A stretch of DNA of 64,000 nucleotides from an uncultured Acetobacteraceae bacterium. GTDB taxonomy: Bacteria; Pseudomonadota; Alphaproteobacteria; Acetobacterales; Acetobacteraceae. The position numbers and the translations under genes were made by a program. Under the pieces are notes generated by a model, which made no database searches, had not been told where the DNA came from, and worked only from the letters and a program-made list of their open reading frames with translations. Numbering within the stretch: the stretch's first letter is position 1; each line of letters opens with the position of its first letter. Location of the stretch: assembly GCA_903918315.1 (NCBI GenBank), contig CAIXEA010000099.1:1-64000 (forward strand), given 5' to 3'. Positions 10,012-20,363 of the stretch are shown here, piece after piece.

Positions 10012-11286
10012 ATGCATCTAGCCGAATTGAAGGCCAAATCGCCCGCCGATTTGTTGAGCTTTGCCGAGTCCCTGAACGTCGAGAACGCGTCGTCCTTGCG
10101 CAAGCAGGACATGATGTTCGCGATCTTGAAGAATCTCGCTGACAACGATCAGGCCATCCACGGCGATGGCACCCTGGAAATCCTGTCTGACGGATTCGGC
10201 TATCTGCGCAGCCCGGAAGCCAACTACCTGCCGGGCCCCGACGACATTTATGTCAGCCCGACCCAGGTCCGCCGCTTCGCGCTGCGCACGGGCGATTCGG
10301 TCGCCGGCCAGATCCGCGCCCCCCGCGATGGGGAGCGGTATTTCGCGCTGCTCAAGGTCGACACCGTCAATCAGGAACATCCGGACGCGGTCAAGCACCG
10401 CATCAATTTCGACAACCTGACGCCTCTGTATCCGGACGAGCGGTTGAAGATGGAGGTCGAGAACTTCCAGTCCGTCGCCAAGGGGCCGGGCAAGGATTCG
10501 ACGTCGCGGGTGATCGACCTGATCTCCCCCATCGGCAAGGGCCAGCGCGCGCTGATCGTGGCGCCGCCGCGCACCGGCAAGACGGTGATGCTACAGAATA
10601 TTGCGGCCGCGATCTCGGCGAACCACCCGGAAGTGTTCCTGATCGTGCTCCTGATCGACGAACGCCCCGAAGAAGTTACCGACATGGCCCGCAGCGTGAA
10701 GGGGGAGGTCGTGGCCTCCACCTTCGATGAACCGGCGACCCGCCATGTGCAGGTCACTGAAATGGTGCTGGAGAAAGCCAAGCGTCTGGTTGAGCACAAG
10801 CGCGACGTGGTCATCCTGCTGGACAGCATCACCCGTCTGGCGCGCGCCCACAACACCGTCGTGCCCTCATCGGGCAAGGTTCTGACCGGCGGCGTGGATG
10901 CCAATGCGCTGCAAAAGCCCAAGCGCTTCTTCGGCGCGGCGCGTAACATCGAGGAAGGCGGCTCACTGACCATTATCGCCACCGCCCTGATCGACACCGG
11001 CAGCCGCATGGACGAGGTGATTTTCGAAGAGTTCAAGGGCACCGGTAACTCGGAAATCATTTTGGATCGCAAGCTGTCCGATAAGCGCACCTTCCCGGCG
11101 ATCGACATCACCAAGTCCGGCACGCGCAAGGAAGAGCTGCTGGTCGAACGGTCGGTGCTGTCGAAGATGTGGGTGCTGCGCCGCATCCTCAATCCGATGG
11201 GCACCACGGACGCGATGGAATTCCTGTTGGATAAATTGAAATATAGCAAAACCAACAACGACTTCTTCGAAGCGATGAACACCTGA
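10012..11286 (+). CDS. rho: Transcription termination factor Rho
   Basis: [40 protein letters not shown]..., [46 protein letters not shown]. The ORF track starts at 9886 but ATG 10012 matches the Rho N-terminus. Confidence 0.97.
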   Translation: MHLAELKAKSPADLLSFAESLNVENASSLRKQDMMFAILKNLADNDQAIHGDGTLEILSDGFGYLRSPEANYLPGPDDIYVSPTQVRRFALRTGDSVAGQIRAPRDGERYFALLKVDTVNQEHPDAVKHRINFDNLTPLYPDERLKMEVENFQSVAKGPGKDSTSRVIDLISPIGKGQRALIVAPPRTGKTVMLQNIAAAISANHPEVFLIVLLIDERPEEVTDMARSVKGEVVASTFDEPATRHVQVTEMVLEKAKRLVEHKRDVVILLDSITRLARAHNTVVPSSGKVLTGGVDANALQKPKRFFGAARNIEEGGSLTIIATALIDTGSRMDEVIFEEFKGTGNSEIILDRKLSDKRTFPAIDITKSGTRKEELLVERSVLSKMWVLRRILNPMGTTDAMEFLLDKLKYSKTNNDFFEAMNT

Positions 11287-11370
11287 GGCGCCGCCGCCGA
11301 AGTACATTGCCAAGCCCCTCCCCTGCCGATTAGATGGCACATAAGGCGACGGTAGGGAGGGAATTGGCCG

Positions 11371-12960
11371 ATGGGGCAGATGCTGAAACGGCTTACGGCC
11401 GCGTTTCTGCTTGTTCTGACGTTGAGCCCCGCCTTCGCCCAGAAGCAGGGTGGCGTGCTTCGCGTCACTCACCGCGATAATCCGCCCAGCGCGTCGATCC
11501 ACGAAGAAGCGACGATCTCCACCGACATGCCGTTCATGGCGGTCTACAACAACCTCGTGGTTTTTGCCCCGGACGCGAAGCAGAACCGCCTGGAAGCGGT
11601 GGTGCCGGAACTCGCGACGGCGTGGAAATACACCGACGACGATCGCACCCTGACCTTCACCCTGCGCGACGGGGTGAAATGGCATGATGGCAAGCCGTTC
11701 ACGGCCGAGGACGTGAAGTGCACCTGGGACATGGTGACCGGCAAAGTCGAAGGGAAGATGCGCAAGAACCCCCGCAAGACCTGGTGGTTCAACATCAAGG
11801 ATGTCGCCACCAACGGCCCGTTGGAGGTCATTTTCCACCTGGATGAGCCGCAGCCCTCCTTGCTGGTGATGCTGGCTGGCGGTTTTTCCCCCGTCTATCC
11901 GTGCCATGTGCCGGCCAACCAGATGCGCACGCATCCCATCGGCACCGGCCCGTTCAAATTCGTCGAGTTCAAACAGAACGAGTCCATCAGGCTGGAGCGC
12001 AATCCGGACTACTGGAAGCCAGGCCGTCCCTATCTGGATGGCATCGAGTATTCCATCATCCCCAACCGGGCAACGATGGTGCTGGCCCTGGAGGCCGGAA
12101 AGTTCGACCTGACCCTGACCGGTGAGCTGACCCCGGAACTGGTCAAGGACGTGCAGGCCCAGGTGCCGGCGATGCAGTGCCTGGTGCAGCCGTCGAACAC
12201 CCAGGGCAACCTGCTGATCAATCGTGACAAGCCCCCCTTCGATAATGCCGCCATCCGGCGCGCGATGGTGCTATCGATCGACCGCAAGGCGTTTTCCGAC
12301 ATCCTCAGCCGCGGCGTTTACAATGTCGGCGGCGCGATGCTGGCACCGCCGGAAGGCCTGTGGGGCTGGTCCAAGGCATTCATGGAAACCGTGCCCGGCT
12401 ATGGCGCGGATGTGGAAAAAAGCCGCGAAGAGGGCCGCCGCATCATGAAAGAGTTGGGCTACGGCCCGGACAAGATGCTGCCGCTGAAGGTCACGACCCG
12501 CAACATCCCCGATTATCGCGACGCCAGCGTGGTGCTGATCGATCATCTGAAGAGCGTCTATATCCAGGGTGAGCTGGAGCCGCTGGACACCTCGGTCTGG
12601 TACGCACGCCTGCTCAAGAAGGACTACTCCGTGGGCATGAACGTTCAAGGCACCGGCATCGACGACCCCGACGTGATGTTCTTCGAAAATTACACCTGCA
12701 ATTCGGAGCGCAATTACACCGGCTATTGCAGCCCCGAGCTGGAGAAGCTGTTCCACCAGCAGTCCAAAATGAAGGACGTGGAGGCCCGGCGCGCACTGGT
12801 CTGGCAGATCGACCGGACCTTGCAGGAAGATGGCGCGCGCCCGATTGTCTATCAGGCGCAGGGCGGCACCTGCTGGTGGCCGGCTGTGAAAGGCCTGCAT
12901 CTGGCGGTCAACAGCATTTACAATCACTGGCGCTTCGACGACGTCTGGCTGGATCGCTGA
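11371..12960 (+). CDS. Peptide/nickel-type ABC transporter substrate-binding protein (SBP_bac_5 family)
   Basis: Signal peptide, WKYTDDDRTLTFTLRDGVKWHDGKPFTAEDV motif; first gene of a Dpp/Opp-like cassette. Confidence 0.93.
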   Translation: MGQMLKRLTAAFLLVLTLSPAFAQKQGGVLRVTHRDNPPSASIHEEATISTDMPFMAVYNNLVVFAPDAKQNRLEAVVPELATAWKYTDDDRTLTFTLRDGVKWHDGKPFTAEDVKCTWDMVTGKVEGKMRKNPRKTWWFNIKDVATNGPLEVIFHLDEPQPSLLVMLAGGFSPVYPCHVPANQMRTHPIGTGPFKFVEFKQNESIRLERNPDYWKPGRPYLDGIEYSIIPNRATMVLALEAGKFDLTLTGELTPELVKDVQAQVPAMQCLVQPSNTQGNLLINRDKPPFDNAAIRRAMVLSIDRKAFSDILSRGVYNVGGAMLAPPEGLWGWSKAFMETVPGYGADVEKSREEGRRIMKELGYGPDKMLPLKVTTRNIPDYRDASVVLIDHLKSVYIQGELEPLDTSVWYARLLKKDYSVGMNVQGTGIDDPDVMFFENYTCNSERNYTGYCSPELEKLFHQQSKMKDVEARRALVWQIDRTLQEDGARPIVYQAQGGTCWWPAVKGLHLAVNSIYNHWRFDDVWLDR

Positions 12961-12963
12961 ACA

Positions 12964-13911
12964 ATGCTGACTTATCTCATTCGCCGCCTGTTGCTGATGG
13001 TGCTGACGCTGCTGGGCGTTTCAGTGGCGATTTTTCTGTTGCTGCGCATCGTGCCAGGCAATATCGCCGACATTCTGTTCGACTCCGCCGGCATGATCGA
13101 CCCCGCCGAGAAGAAGAAGATCATCGCCGATCTGGGGCTGGATCTGTCGTTGCCGGCGCAATATTGGCAATGGCTGAATGGGGTGCTGCACGGCAACCTC
13201 GGCTTCTCCTATGTGTCGGAAAAGCCGGTGATCGATGAGATCCTGCCGCGCATCCCGATCACGGCGCGGCTGGCAGGTCTGGCGCTGGCCTTCGCGATCT
13301 GCGCCGGCGTGCCTTTGGGCGTGCTGAGCGCGGTGCGGCAGAATTCCAAGCTGGATTATGCATTGCGGGTGCTCAGCCTGAGCGGGCTGTCGATGCCGTC
13401 GTTCTGGCTGGGGCTGCTGATTCTGATGGCCTGCGTGCACTTGTTCGGCACCATCCCCATCTACGACCGCGCACCGGCGTCGTTCGGGGCCTGGCTCGCG
13501 ATGTTGGCGGTGCCGGCGGCGGCGGTGGGTTTCCGGAGTTCGGCGCTGATCATGCGCCTGACGCGGTCATCGATGCTGGAAATCCTGCGCCAGGATTTCG
13601 TCCGTACCGCCCGGTCGAAGGGCCTGTCGGAAGGCGCGGTGACCTACGATCATGCCCTGCGCAACGCGGTCCTGCCGGTGATCACCACCATCGGCGTCGA
13701 AACCGCCTTCCTGTTCGGTGGCCTGATCGTGACCGAGACGGTGTTCAATATCCCTGGCGTCGCCCGCTTCCTGGTGGAGGCGATCCGCTGGCGCGACTAC
13801 CCGATGGTGCAGAACCTCGTGATGTTCATCGCGATCGTGGTCGTGACGGTCAATCTGCTGGTCGATCTGGCTTATATGCTGGTCGATCCGCGTATCCGGT
13901 ATTCTGAGTGA
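12964..13911 (+). CDS. Peptide-type ABC transporter permease (DppB-like)
   Basis: MLTYLIRRLLLMVLTLLGVSVAIFLLLRIVPGN; EAA-type loop RTARSKGLSEGAVTYDHALRNAVLPVITTIG. Confidence 0.93.
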   Translation: MLTYLIRRLLLMVLTLLGVSVAIFLLLRIVPGNIADILFDSAGMIDPAEKKKIIADLGLDLSLPAQYWQWLNGVLHGNLGFSYVSEKPVIDEILPRIPITARLAGLALAFAICAGVPLGVLSAVRQNSKLDYALRVLSLSGLSMPSFWLGLLILMACVHLFGTIPIYDRAPASFGAWLAMLAVPAAAVGFRSSALIMRLTRSSMLEILRQDFVRTARSKGLSEGAVTYDHALRNAVLPVITTIGVETAFLFGGLIVTETVFNIPGVARFLVEAIRWRDYPMVQNLVMFIAIVVVTVNLLVDLAYMLVDPRIRYSE

Positions 13912-14786
13912 TGGCCGTGAGCACCAATGCCAACACCATGAAGTTCTCCTTCATGGACAACGTCCTTTATCAGGCGAAGCGGTATCCGCTGGGCGTGGCC
14001 GGGGCGATCATCATGACGGTCTTCGTCTTCGCGGCGCTGTTCGCGAGCACGGTTGCGCCGCTCGATCCGTTCAGCACCAATGCCAAAGCCTCCCTCGCCC
14101 GGCCGGGCGGGGTGTTCCTGATGGGCGCCGACATGATGGGGCGCGATGTGTTCAGCCGCCTGATCCATGGTGCCCGCGTCTCCCTGGCGGTGGCACTCGG
14201 TGCCACCTGTATCGGCAGCGGCTTCGGCGCCGTCATCGGGCTGGCCTGCGGTTATATCGGGGGCTGGTTCGATCTGCTGGTGCAGCGCGTGACCGAGATC
14301 ATGCAGGCTTTGCCGTTGCTGGTGATGGCGCTGGTGATCACGGCCTCACTCGGGCCGTCGCTGCCGAACACGATCATCGCCATCGCCATCCCATTGATCC
14401 CGACCGTATCGCGCGTCGTGCGCTCCAACGTGTTGTCGCTGCGGGAGATGCCCTATGTCGAGGCCGCCAAGGCCATCGGCATGAGCGAATGGCGCATCGC
14501 CGGGGTCCACGTGCTACCCAATACGCTGGCGCCGCTGATCGTGCTCGCAACGGCGCAGCTCGGCTCGACCATCCTGACGGAGGCCTCCTTGTCCTTCCTC
14601 GGTCTGGGCGTGCCGGAGCCGTACCCCTCCTGGGGCCGGATGTTGTCTGAATCCGCCGCCGAATATGTCCGCACGGCGCCCTGGCTGGTGATTTTCCCCG
14701 GCCTGGCGATCAGCCTGGTGGTGTTTGGCTCCAACCTGCTCGGTGACGCCTTGCGCGACGCCCTTGACCCGAGGCAGCGCGACTGA
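13911..14786 (+). CDS. Peptide-type ABC transporter permease (DppC-like)
   Basis: EAAKAIGMSEWRIAGVHVLPNTLAPLIVLATAQLGSTILTEASLSFLGLG; ATG 13911 overlaps the stop of the upstream permease. Confidence 0.92.
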   Translation: MAVSTNANTMKFSFMDNVLYQAKRYPLGVAGAIIMTVFVFAALFASTVAPLDPFSTNAKASLARPGGVFLMGADMMGRDVFSRLIHGARVSLAVALGATCIGSGFGAVIGLACGYIGGWFDLLVQRVTEIMQALPLLVMALVITASLGPSLPNTIIAIAIPLIPTVSRVVRSNVLSLREMPYVEAAKAIGMSEWRIAGVHVLPNTLAPLIVLATAQLGSTILTEASLSFLGLGVPEPYPSWGRMLSESAAEYVRTAPWLVIFPGLAISLVVFGSNLLGDALRDALDPRQRD

Positions 14787-15769
14787 TGGCTCCTGTTCTC
14801 GAAGTATCTGGCCTGAGCACCGTCTTTCATACCCGCCGCGGCCTCGTCCGGGCGGTGCAGGACGTGTCGTTCAGCGTCAATGCCGGCGAAACCCTGGCCA
14901 TTGTCGGTGAATCCGGCTGCGGCAAGACCATCACCGCGCTGTCGCTGATGCGCCTGATCCCACAACCGCCGGGTGAAATCACGGCCGGCAGCGTCAAGGT
15001 CGATGGCGTCGATCTGCTCCAACTCGACGAAGCCAGCATGCGCAAGATGCGCGGCGGCAAGATCGCGATGATCTTTCAGGAGCCGATGACCGCCCTGAAC
15101 CCGCTGATGACCGTCGGCAAGCAGATCGCCGAAATGGTCATGCTGCATGATGGCGCCTCCAAGACCGTGGCCAGGGCCCGGGCAGTGGACATGCTGCACC
15201 ATGTCCGCATCCCCGAGCCCGCCCGGCGCGCCCGCGAATACCCACACCAGATGTCGGGCGGGATGCGCCAGCGCGCGATGATCGCCATGGCGCTCGCCTG
15301 CAAGCCCAAGGTGCTGGTGGCCGACGAGCCGACCACCGCGCTCGACGTGACGATTCAGGCCCAGATTCTGGATCTGATCGGGGATCTGCAGCGCGAATTC
15401 GGCACCGCCGTAGTACTGATCACCCACGACCTCGGCGTCGTCGCGGAAACGGCTCAGCGGGTGGTGGTGATGTATGCCGGCCGCAAGGTCGAGGAAGCGC
15501 CGGTAGAGGCGCTGTTCGCCAATCCGCTCCATCCCTATCCGCGCGGCCTGCTTGCCTCTATCCCGCGCGTCGGCAGCGCCCGCGGTCTGGACGTGTCCCC
15601 CGACGAGCGGCTGCTGGAGATCAGCGGCATGGTGCCAGCGCTTAATAATCTGCCGCCGGGCTGTGCATTCGCGCCACGCTGCTCCCAGGCTGATGCGAAA
15701 TGCCACGCTTTGGTGCCACCGTTCGAGCAAAAGCAGCACGATCACTTCGCCGCCTGCTGGCAGGCATAG
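14786..15769 (+). CDS. Peptide-type ABC transporter ATP-binding protein (DppD-like)
   Basis: Walker A GESGCGKT, signature [15 protein letters not shown], Walker [14 protein letters not shown]-terminal [14 protein letters not shown] oligopeptide-type tail. Confidence 0.94.
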   Translation: MAPVLEVSGLSTVFHTRRGLVRAVQDVSFSVNAGETLAIVGESGCGKTITALSLMRLIPQPPGEITAGSVKVDGVDLLQLDEASMRKMRGGKIAMIFQEPMTALNPLMTVGKQIAEMVMLHDGASKTVARARAVDMLHHVRIPEPARRAREYPHQMSGGMRQRAMIAMALACKPKVLVADEPTTALDVTIQAQILDLIGDLQREFGTAVVLITHDLGVVAETAQRVVVMYAGRKVEEAPVEALFANPLHPYPRGLLASIPRVGSARGLDVSPDERLLEISGMVPALNNLPPGCAFAPRCSQADAKCHALVPPFEQKQHDHFAACWQA

Positions 15770-15773
15770 GCTG

Positions 15774-16748
15774 ATGACCATGGACCAAAAACCCCTCGTC
15801 GAAGTCACCGCGCTGCGGAAGTTCTTCCCCATCAAGAAGGGCCTGCTGCGCCGGACCATCGGCAATGTGCGCGCCGTCGATGGCGTCAGCTTTAGCATCA
15901 ACCAGGGCGAAACGCTGGGCCTCGTCGGTGAAAGCGGCTGCGGCAAATCCACCGTCGGGCGCGTCGTCCTCCGCTTGATCGATCCCTCCGCCGGCTCCAT
16001 CAAGATCGGCGGCACCGACATCACGGGGCTGAGCCGGCAAGACCTGCGGCCGCTGCGCCGGCAGATGCAGATCGTGTTCCAGGACCCGTTCTCGTCCCTG
16101 AATCCCCGCATCAAAGTGGGTGAGATCGTGGGCGAACCGCTCAAGGTCCATAATGTCGGCAACAAGAAGGACCGCGCCGAACGCGTCGCGCAATTGTTCC
16201 AGCGCGTCGGGCTACGCCCCGATCAAATGAACAACTACCCGCACCAATTCTCCGGCGGGCAACGCCAGCGCGTTTCGATCGCGCGGGCTTTGGCGCTGGA
16301 CCCCGGCTTCATCGTCGCCGATGAGCCGGTTTCGGCGCTGGACGTGTCGATCCAGGCGCAGGTGATCAACCTGTTGATGGATCTGCAGCGCGAACGGCAA
16401 CTGTCCTATCTGTTCATCTCCCACAATCTGGCGGTCGTGGAGCACATCAGCCACCGGGTGGCTGTGATGTATCTCGGCCGGATCGTTGAATATGCCGACA
16501 AGACCTCCCTGTTCGCCAAGCCGCTGCATCCCTACACCGAAGCGCTGCTGGCCGCCGTGCCGCTGCCGGATCCATCTCTGAAGCGGACCAAACATCGGGT
16601 GGAGGGCGACGTACCCAGCCCGATCAACCCGCCATCGGGCTGCCATTTCCACCCACGCTGCCCCTATGCCGAGGCGCGCTGCAAGGTCGAAGCGCCCGTG
16701 CTGCGTGACGTCGCGCCCGGACGCCAGGTGGCCTGCCACCTGCGGTAA
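15774..16748 (+). CDS. Peptide-type ABC transporter ATP-binding protein (DppF-like)
   Basis: [37 protein letters not shown]-terminal [17 protein letters not shown] 15774 ([11 protein letters not shown]) chosen over the 15552 ORF start, which lies inside the upstream gene. Confidence 0.94.
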   Translation: MTMDQKPLVEVTALRKFFPIKKGLLRRTIGNVRAVDGVSFSINQGETLGLVGESGCGKSTVGRVVLRLIDPSAGSIKIGGTDITGLSRQDLRPLRRQMQIVFQDPFSSLNPRIKVGEIVGEPLKVHNVGNKKDRAERVAQLFQRVGLRPDQMNNYPHQFSGGQRQRVSIARALALDPGFIVADEPVSALDVSIQAQVINLLMDLQRERQLSYLFISHNLAVVEHISHRVAVMYLGRIVEYADKTSLFAKPLHPYTEALLAAVPLPDPSLKRTKHRVEGDVPSPINPPSGCHFHPRCPYAEARCKVEAPVLRDVAPGRQVACHLR

Positions 16749-16770
16749 TCCTTATCTGCCGGTCGGGCTC

Positions 16771-16806
16771 GCCCTTTGTTCGGCGCATGTGCGCCGAACA
16801 AAGGGC
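16771..16806. terminator. Perfect 17-bp stem hairpin between convergent genes (candidate bidirectional terminator)
   Basis: gccctttgttcggcgca-tg-tgcgccgaacaaagggc; exact inverted repeat between genes ending at 16748 (+) and 16817 (-). Confidence 0.7.
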
Positions 16807-16816
16807 AGCGATGGCC

Positions 16817-17866
16817 CTACCTGAAATGCGGCGCAACCTCCTGGCAGAGCAGCCGTAGCGCTTCCTTTTCCTTGGCGAATTCGACCAGGCCACCACAGTT
16901 CAGTTCGAACTGGATGCCGTCCAGGCCGGTTTCCGCCTGCAACGCCTTCAGCTTTTCGGTGACCTCATCGGGGGAGCCTACCAGGACGGTGCCTTTGATG
17001 GCTTCGTCGTAAGTGATGGTTTCCAGGCGCTGGATGGTCTTCCAGCGCGGGCTGTCGGCTGGCATGCCGAGGCGACGGGCGGAGTCCGCCGTCAGGGCCG
17101 CCTGGTTGCGATAGTGTTGCATCAGCGTGGGTTCATAGGCCGCCCGCGCCTCCGCCCCCGTGGCGGCGACGAAGCCGGCGGCGCGGAGGTATATCTTGCC
17201 GTTGCCGGGGTGCCCGGCATCGGCCCAGGCTTTCCGATAGATCGCGATCTGCGGCAGAAACATGCGGGCATCTTCGTGCCGGACGGAGATGAACATCGGC
17301 CGCCCCTCCTGCCCCAACGTGGGGAAGGTATCGGCGCTGGCGGCGGCGACCCGCACCTCCGGCATCGGCTGCTGATAGGGACGGGGCGTGACCGTCACAT
17401 CATCGAACTGATAGTATTTGCCTTTGTGGGAGAAATTGGTCTCCGTCCAGGCGCGCTCGATGATGTCGAGGGATTCGTTGAAGCGTTCCTTACTCTCATC
17501 GTACGAGATGTTGTACGCTTCGTAGGTTTGCGCGACGCCGCTGCGCCCGACGCCGAAAATCAGACGGCCTTTGCAGATCTGGTCAAGGGTCGCGGCTTCC
17601 TCGGCTAACCGCAACGGGTTGCTGAGCGGAAGGACCTGCACGGAGGTGCCGATCTTGATGCGCCTGGTGCGGGCGGCGATGGCAGCGGCGACGACCATGG
17701 GGGAGGATAGGATCGACCGCTTCGGATCGAAATGCAGCTCGGCCAACCACATCACGTCGAGGCCGTATTCCTCCGCCGCGTCCACGATGGCGAAGGAGGC
17801 GTCAAAGGCTTCGGAATCCGGGCGTCCTGGGTGGGACACGAACTCATGATAGATGCCGAATTCCAT
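16817..17866 (-). CDS. LLM-class flavin-dependent oxidoreductase (luciferase-like)
   Basis: MEFGIYHEFV...EYGLDVMWLAELHF...RIKIGTSVQVLPLSNPLRLAEEAATLDQICKGRLIFGVGRSG. Confidence 0.9.
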   Translation of the reverse strand: MEFGIYHEFVSHPGRPDSEAFDASFAIVDAAEEYGLDVMWLAELHFDPKRSILSSPMVVAAAIAARTRRIKIGTSVQVLPLSNPLRLAEEAATLDQICKGRLIFGVGRSGVAQTYEAYNISYDESKERFNESLDIIERAWTETNFSHKGKYYQFDDVTVTPRPYQQPMPEVRVAAASADTFPTLGQEGRPMFISVRHEDARMFLPQIAIYRKAWADAGHPGNGKIYLRAAGFVAATGAEARAAYEPTLMQHYRNQAALTADSARRLGMPADSPRWKTIQRLETITYDEAIKGTVLVGSPDEVTEKLKALQAETGLDGIQFELNCGGLVEFAKEKEALRLLCQEVAPHFR

Positions 17867-18057
17867 AAGGCTGACTCTCCCGCTGCGTTTGGATTTTGAT
17901 GGTTGAGTGTCAGCGGCGGCGCGGGAGGCGTCAACCTTGGGGACTTGGTTGGCTGCGGCCCGTTGCTCAATGACTCAACGTTTCGGGGACTCCTGCTGGT
18001 TTTGGCCTTTTCGATGCACCGGCCTAGACTGAACACCAACACGACCAGGAGGGAACA

Positions 18058-19266
18058 ATGGACCTGACACTGTCCGAGCCGTATCAGGCTTTGCAGGCGG
18101 AAATCCGGGACTTCATCCGTGCGCACGGCAATAAATCGCCCAAAGTCGGCGGCGGTCGGAAGCGGCCGGACCAAAAAACCCTCGACTGGCAGAAGCGCCT
18201 GCTGGAACACGGCTATGTTGGCCGCACCATCCCCACCGAATACGGCGGCGCCGGCAAGCAGCCCGACATCATGGAAGCCGCAGTCATCGCCAGCGAATTC
18301 GCCCGCGCCAGCGTCTATGCCGGGCTGACCAATCAGGGCATCTCCATGCTGGTGCCGACCCTGCTAGAAGTCGGCACGGATGAGCAGAAGCGCGAATATG
18401 TCGGCCCCACCATCCGCGGCGACCTGATCTGGTGCCAGGGCTATTCCGAACCAGGCAATGGCAGCGACCTGGCCAATGCCCAGACCAAGGCCGAGCTGCG
18501 CGACGGCAACTGGATCGTCAACGGCCAGAAGATCTGGACCAGCTCGGCCCATTACGCCGACATGATGTTTCTACTCTGCCGCACCGAGCCGCAAGCCTCG
18601 AAGCACGAAGGCCTGTCGTACCTGCTGCTGTCGATGAAATCGGACGGGCTGGACGCCCGGCCGCTGAAAACGATGACTGGGCGCAGCGAATTCAACGAGG
18701 TTTTTTTCACCGACGTGAAAGTCCCGGAAACCCAGATCGTGCTGGGCCGCGGCAAAGGCTGGTACGTCGCCAACGTAACGCTCAAGCACGAGCGGCTCAT
18801 GATCGGTGACGCTGGCAAAATGACGGCGCGGCTGGAACAGCTGATCAAGTTGCTGAGTACGAACGAGGTCGACGGCGTCAAACTCATTCAGATGCCGGAA
18901 TACCGCGATCGCTTGCTGCGCCTGCAAGGCGAAGTCATGGCCTGGAAAGCCCATAATCTGCGCCTATTGACTGAGGCCGCGCAGGGCATTGAATCCGGCG
19001 TCAAACGGATGATCGTCAAATACGGCGGCACCATGCTGGGCTTCCGTCTGTCGTCGCTGGCCGTGGATGCGTTCGGCGATGCGGGTCTGACTTACGAAAC
19101 GTTGGGCGAGGATTCCGAGGCCGACGACGCCACCACCTGGAACATCGATTACATGTACGATGTCGGTCTTATGATCGGCGGCGGATCGAATAATATCCAG
19201 AAAAATATCATCGGCGAACGCGGCCTCGATCTGCCGCGCGAACCCAAAGCGGCCGGGAGGGTCTGA
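18058..19266 (+). CDS. Acyl-CoA dehydrogenase family protein
   Basis: WCQGYSEPGNGSDLANAQTKAELRDGNWIVNGQKIWTSSAHYADMMFLLCRT; typical ACAD fold motifs. Confidence 0.93.
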   Translation: MDLTLSEPYQALQAEIRDFIRAHGNKSPKVGGGRKRPDQKTLDWQKRLLEHGYVGRTIPTEYGGAGKQPDIMEAAVIASEFARASVYAGLTNQGISMLVPTLLEVGTDEQKREYVGPTIRGDLIWCQGYSEPGNGSDLANAQTKAELRDGNWIVNGQKIWTSSAHYADMMFLLCRTEPQASKHEGLSYLLLSMKSDGLDARPLKTMTGRSEFNEVFFTDVKVPETQIVLGRGKGWYVANVTLKHERLMIGDAGKMTARLEQLIKLLSTNEVDGVKLIQMPEYRDRLLRLQGEVMAWKAHNLRLLTEAAQGIESGVKRMIVKYGGTMLGFRLSSLAVDAFGDAGLTYETLGEDSEADDATTWNIDYMYDVGLMIGGGSNNIQKNIIGERGLDLPREPKAAGRV

Positions 19267-20363
19267 TGGACTTCGCACTCACCCTCGAACAACGGCAGTT
19301 CGACGACTCCCTCCGGGATTTCTTGAAAGATCGCCTGCCGATGGAGCGTCTGCGGATGCTCGCCGATACCGCCAACGGATTTGATGAATCGTTGTGGAAC
19401 GGAATGATCGAGCTGGGGCTGCCCGGGTTGCTGGTGCCGGAACGGTTCGGTGGCGCCGGGCTGGGCGTGCTCGATGCCGCGGTGGCGGCTGAGGCTCTGG
19501 GCTATGCCGCCGCACCATTGGCGTTCACCGGCAGCATGGCGATGGCGCCTCTGGCCTTCACTCTCTGCGCATCGCAAGCGCAACAGGATGAGTGGCTGCC
19601 ACAGATCGCCGGCGGCGAGGTTCGGTTCGCCGTTGCTTATACCGGACTGGCCGGGCAGACCGGCGCGGCCACCGTCACTCTGGAAGGAGGCACACTGTCC
19701 GGCCGGATCGAGGGCGTGATGGATGCCAGCGCGGCGACGCATTATCTGGTGTTCGGGCGGGACGGGATGGCGTCGGTGGTCAGTGCCGATGATCCCGGTG
19801 TCAGCACCACGCTGCGCCGGAGCATCGACCGTACCCGGCCTTTGATGGATGTCAGCTTCAACGGCGCGGTGGCGGAACGGTTGGACGCGGCGAACGACCC
19901 GCTCGCCGCCGCGCGCACGGTGCTGGATGCCGGGCGGGTGGTGCTGGCGGGCGATACGCTGGGCGCGGCGCAGACCATGCTCGACCGCGCGGTAGCCTTC
20001 GCGAAGGAGCGCGTGCAGTTCGGCCGCGTCATCGGCAGCTTCCAGGGCGTGAAATACATGCTGGCCGATTGCGTCACCGCGCTGGAGCCCTGCCGTGGCA
20101 TGGTCTGGTATGCCGCCTATGCCCAGGACGCGCTGCCGGACGAAGCCCGCCTGACCGCCTGTCATGCCAAGGCGCATGTCAGCGACGTCGCCCGCGATGT
20201 CGCGCGCATGACGACCGAGGCGCATGGCGGCATGGGATTCACCGACCTGCTCGGCCTGCACATCTGGTTCAAGCGGATTGGCTTCAACCGGCAAATTCTT
20301 GGTACTCCGGAACGTTGCCGCGAGGAAGCGGCGCAGCTGCAAGGATGGACGCTCCATGTCTGA
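19266..20363 (+). CDS. Acyl-CoA dehydrogenase family protein
   Basis: MDFALTLEQRQFDDSLRDFLKDRLP..., ERVQFGRVIGSFQGVKYMLADC, TEAHGGMGFTDLLGLHIWFKR; 1-bp overlap with the upstream ACAD. Confidence 0.92.
   Translation: MDFALTLEQRQFDDSLRDFLKDRLPMERLRMLADTANGFDESLWNGMIELGLPGLLVPERFGGAGLGVLDAAVAAEALGYAAAPLAFTGSMAMAPLAFTLCASQAQQDEWLPQIAGGEVRFAVAYTGLAGQTGAATVTLEGGTLSGRIEGVMDASAATHYLVFGRDGMASVVSADDPGVSTTLRRSIDRTRPLMDVSFNGAVAERLDAANDPLAAARTVLDAGRVVLAGDTLGAAQTMLDRAVAFAKERVQFGRVIGSFQGVKYMLADCVTALEPCRGMVWYAAYAQDALPDEARLTACHAKAHVSDVARDVARMTTEAHGGMGFTDLLGLHIWFKRIGFNRQILGTPERCREEAAQLQGWTLHV

Noticed and set aside
14453-16165. 570-aa minus-strand ORF
   Set aside because: Antisense to dppC/D/F-like genes with clear ABC motifs.
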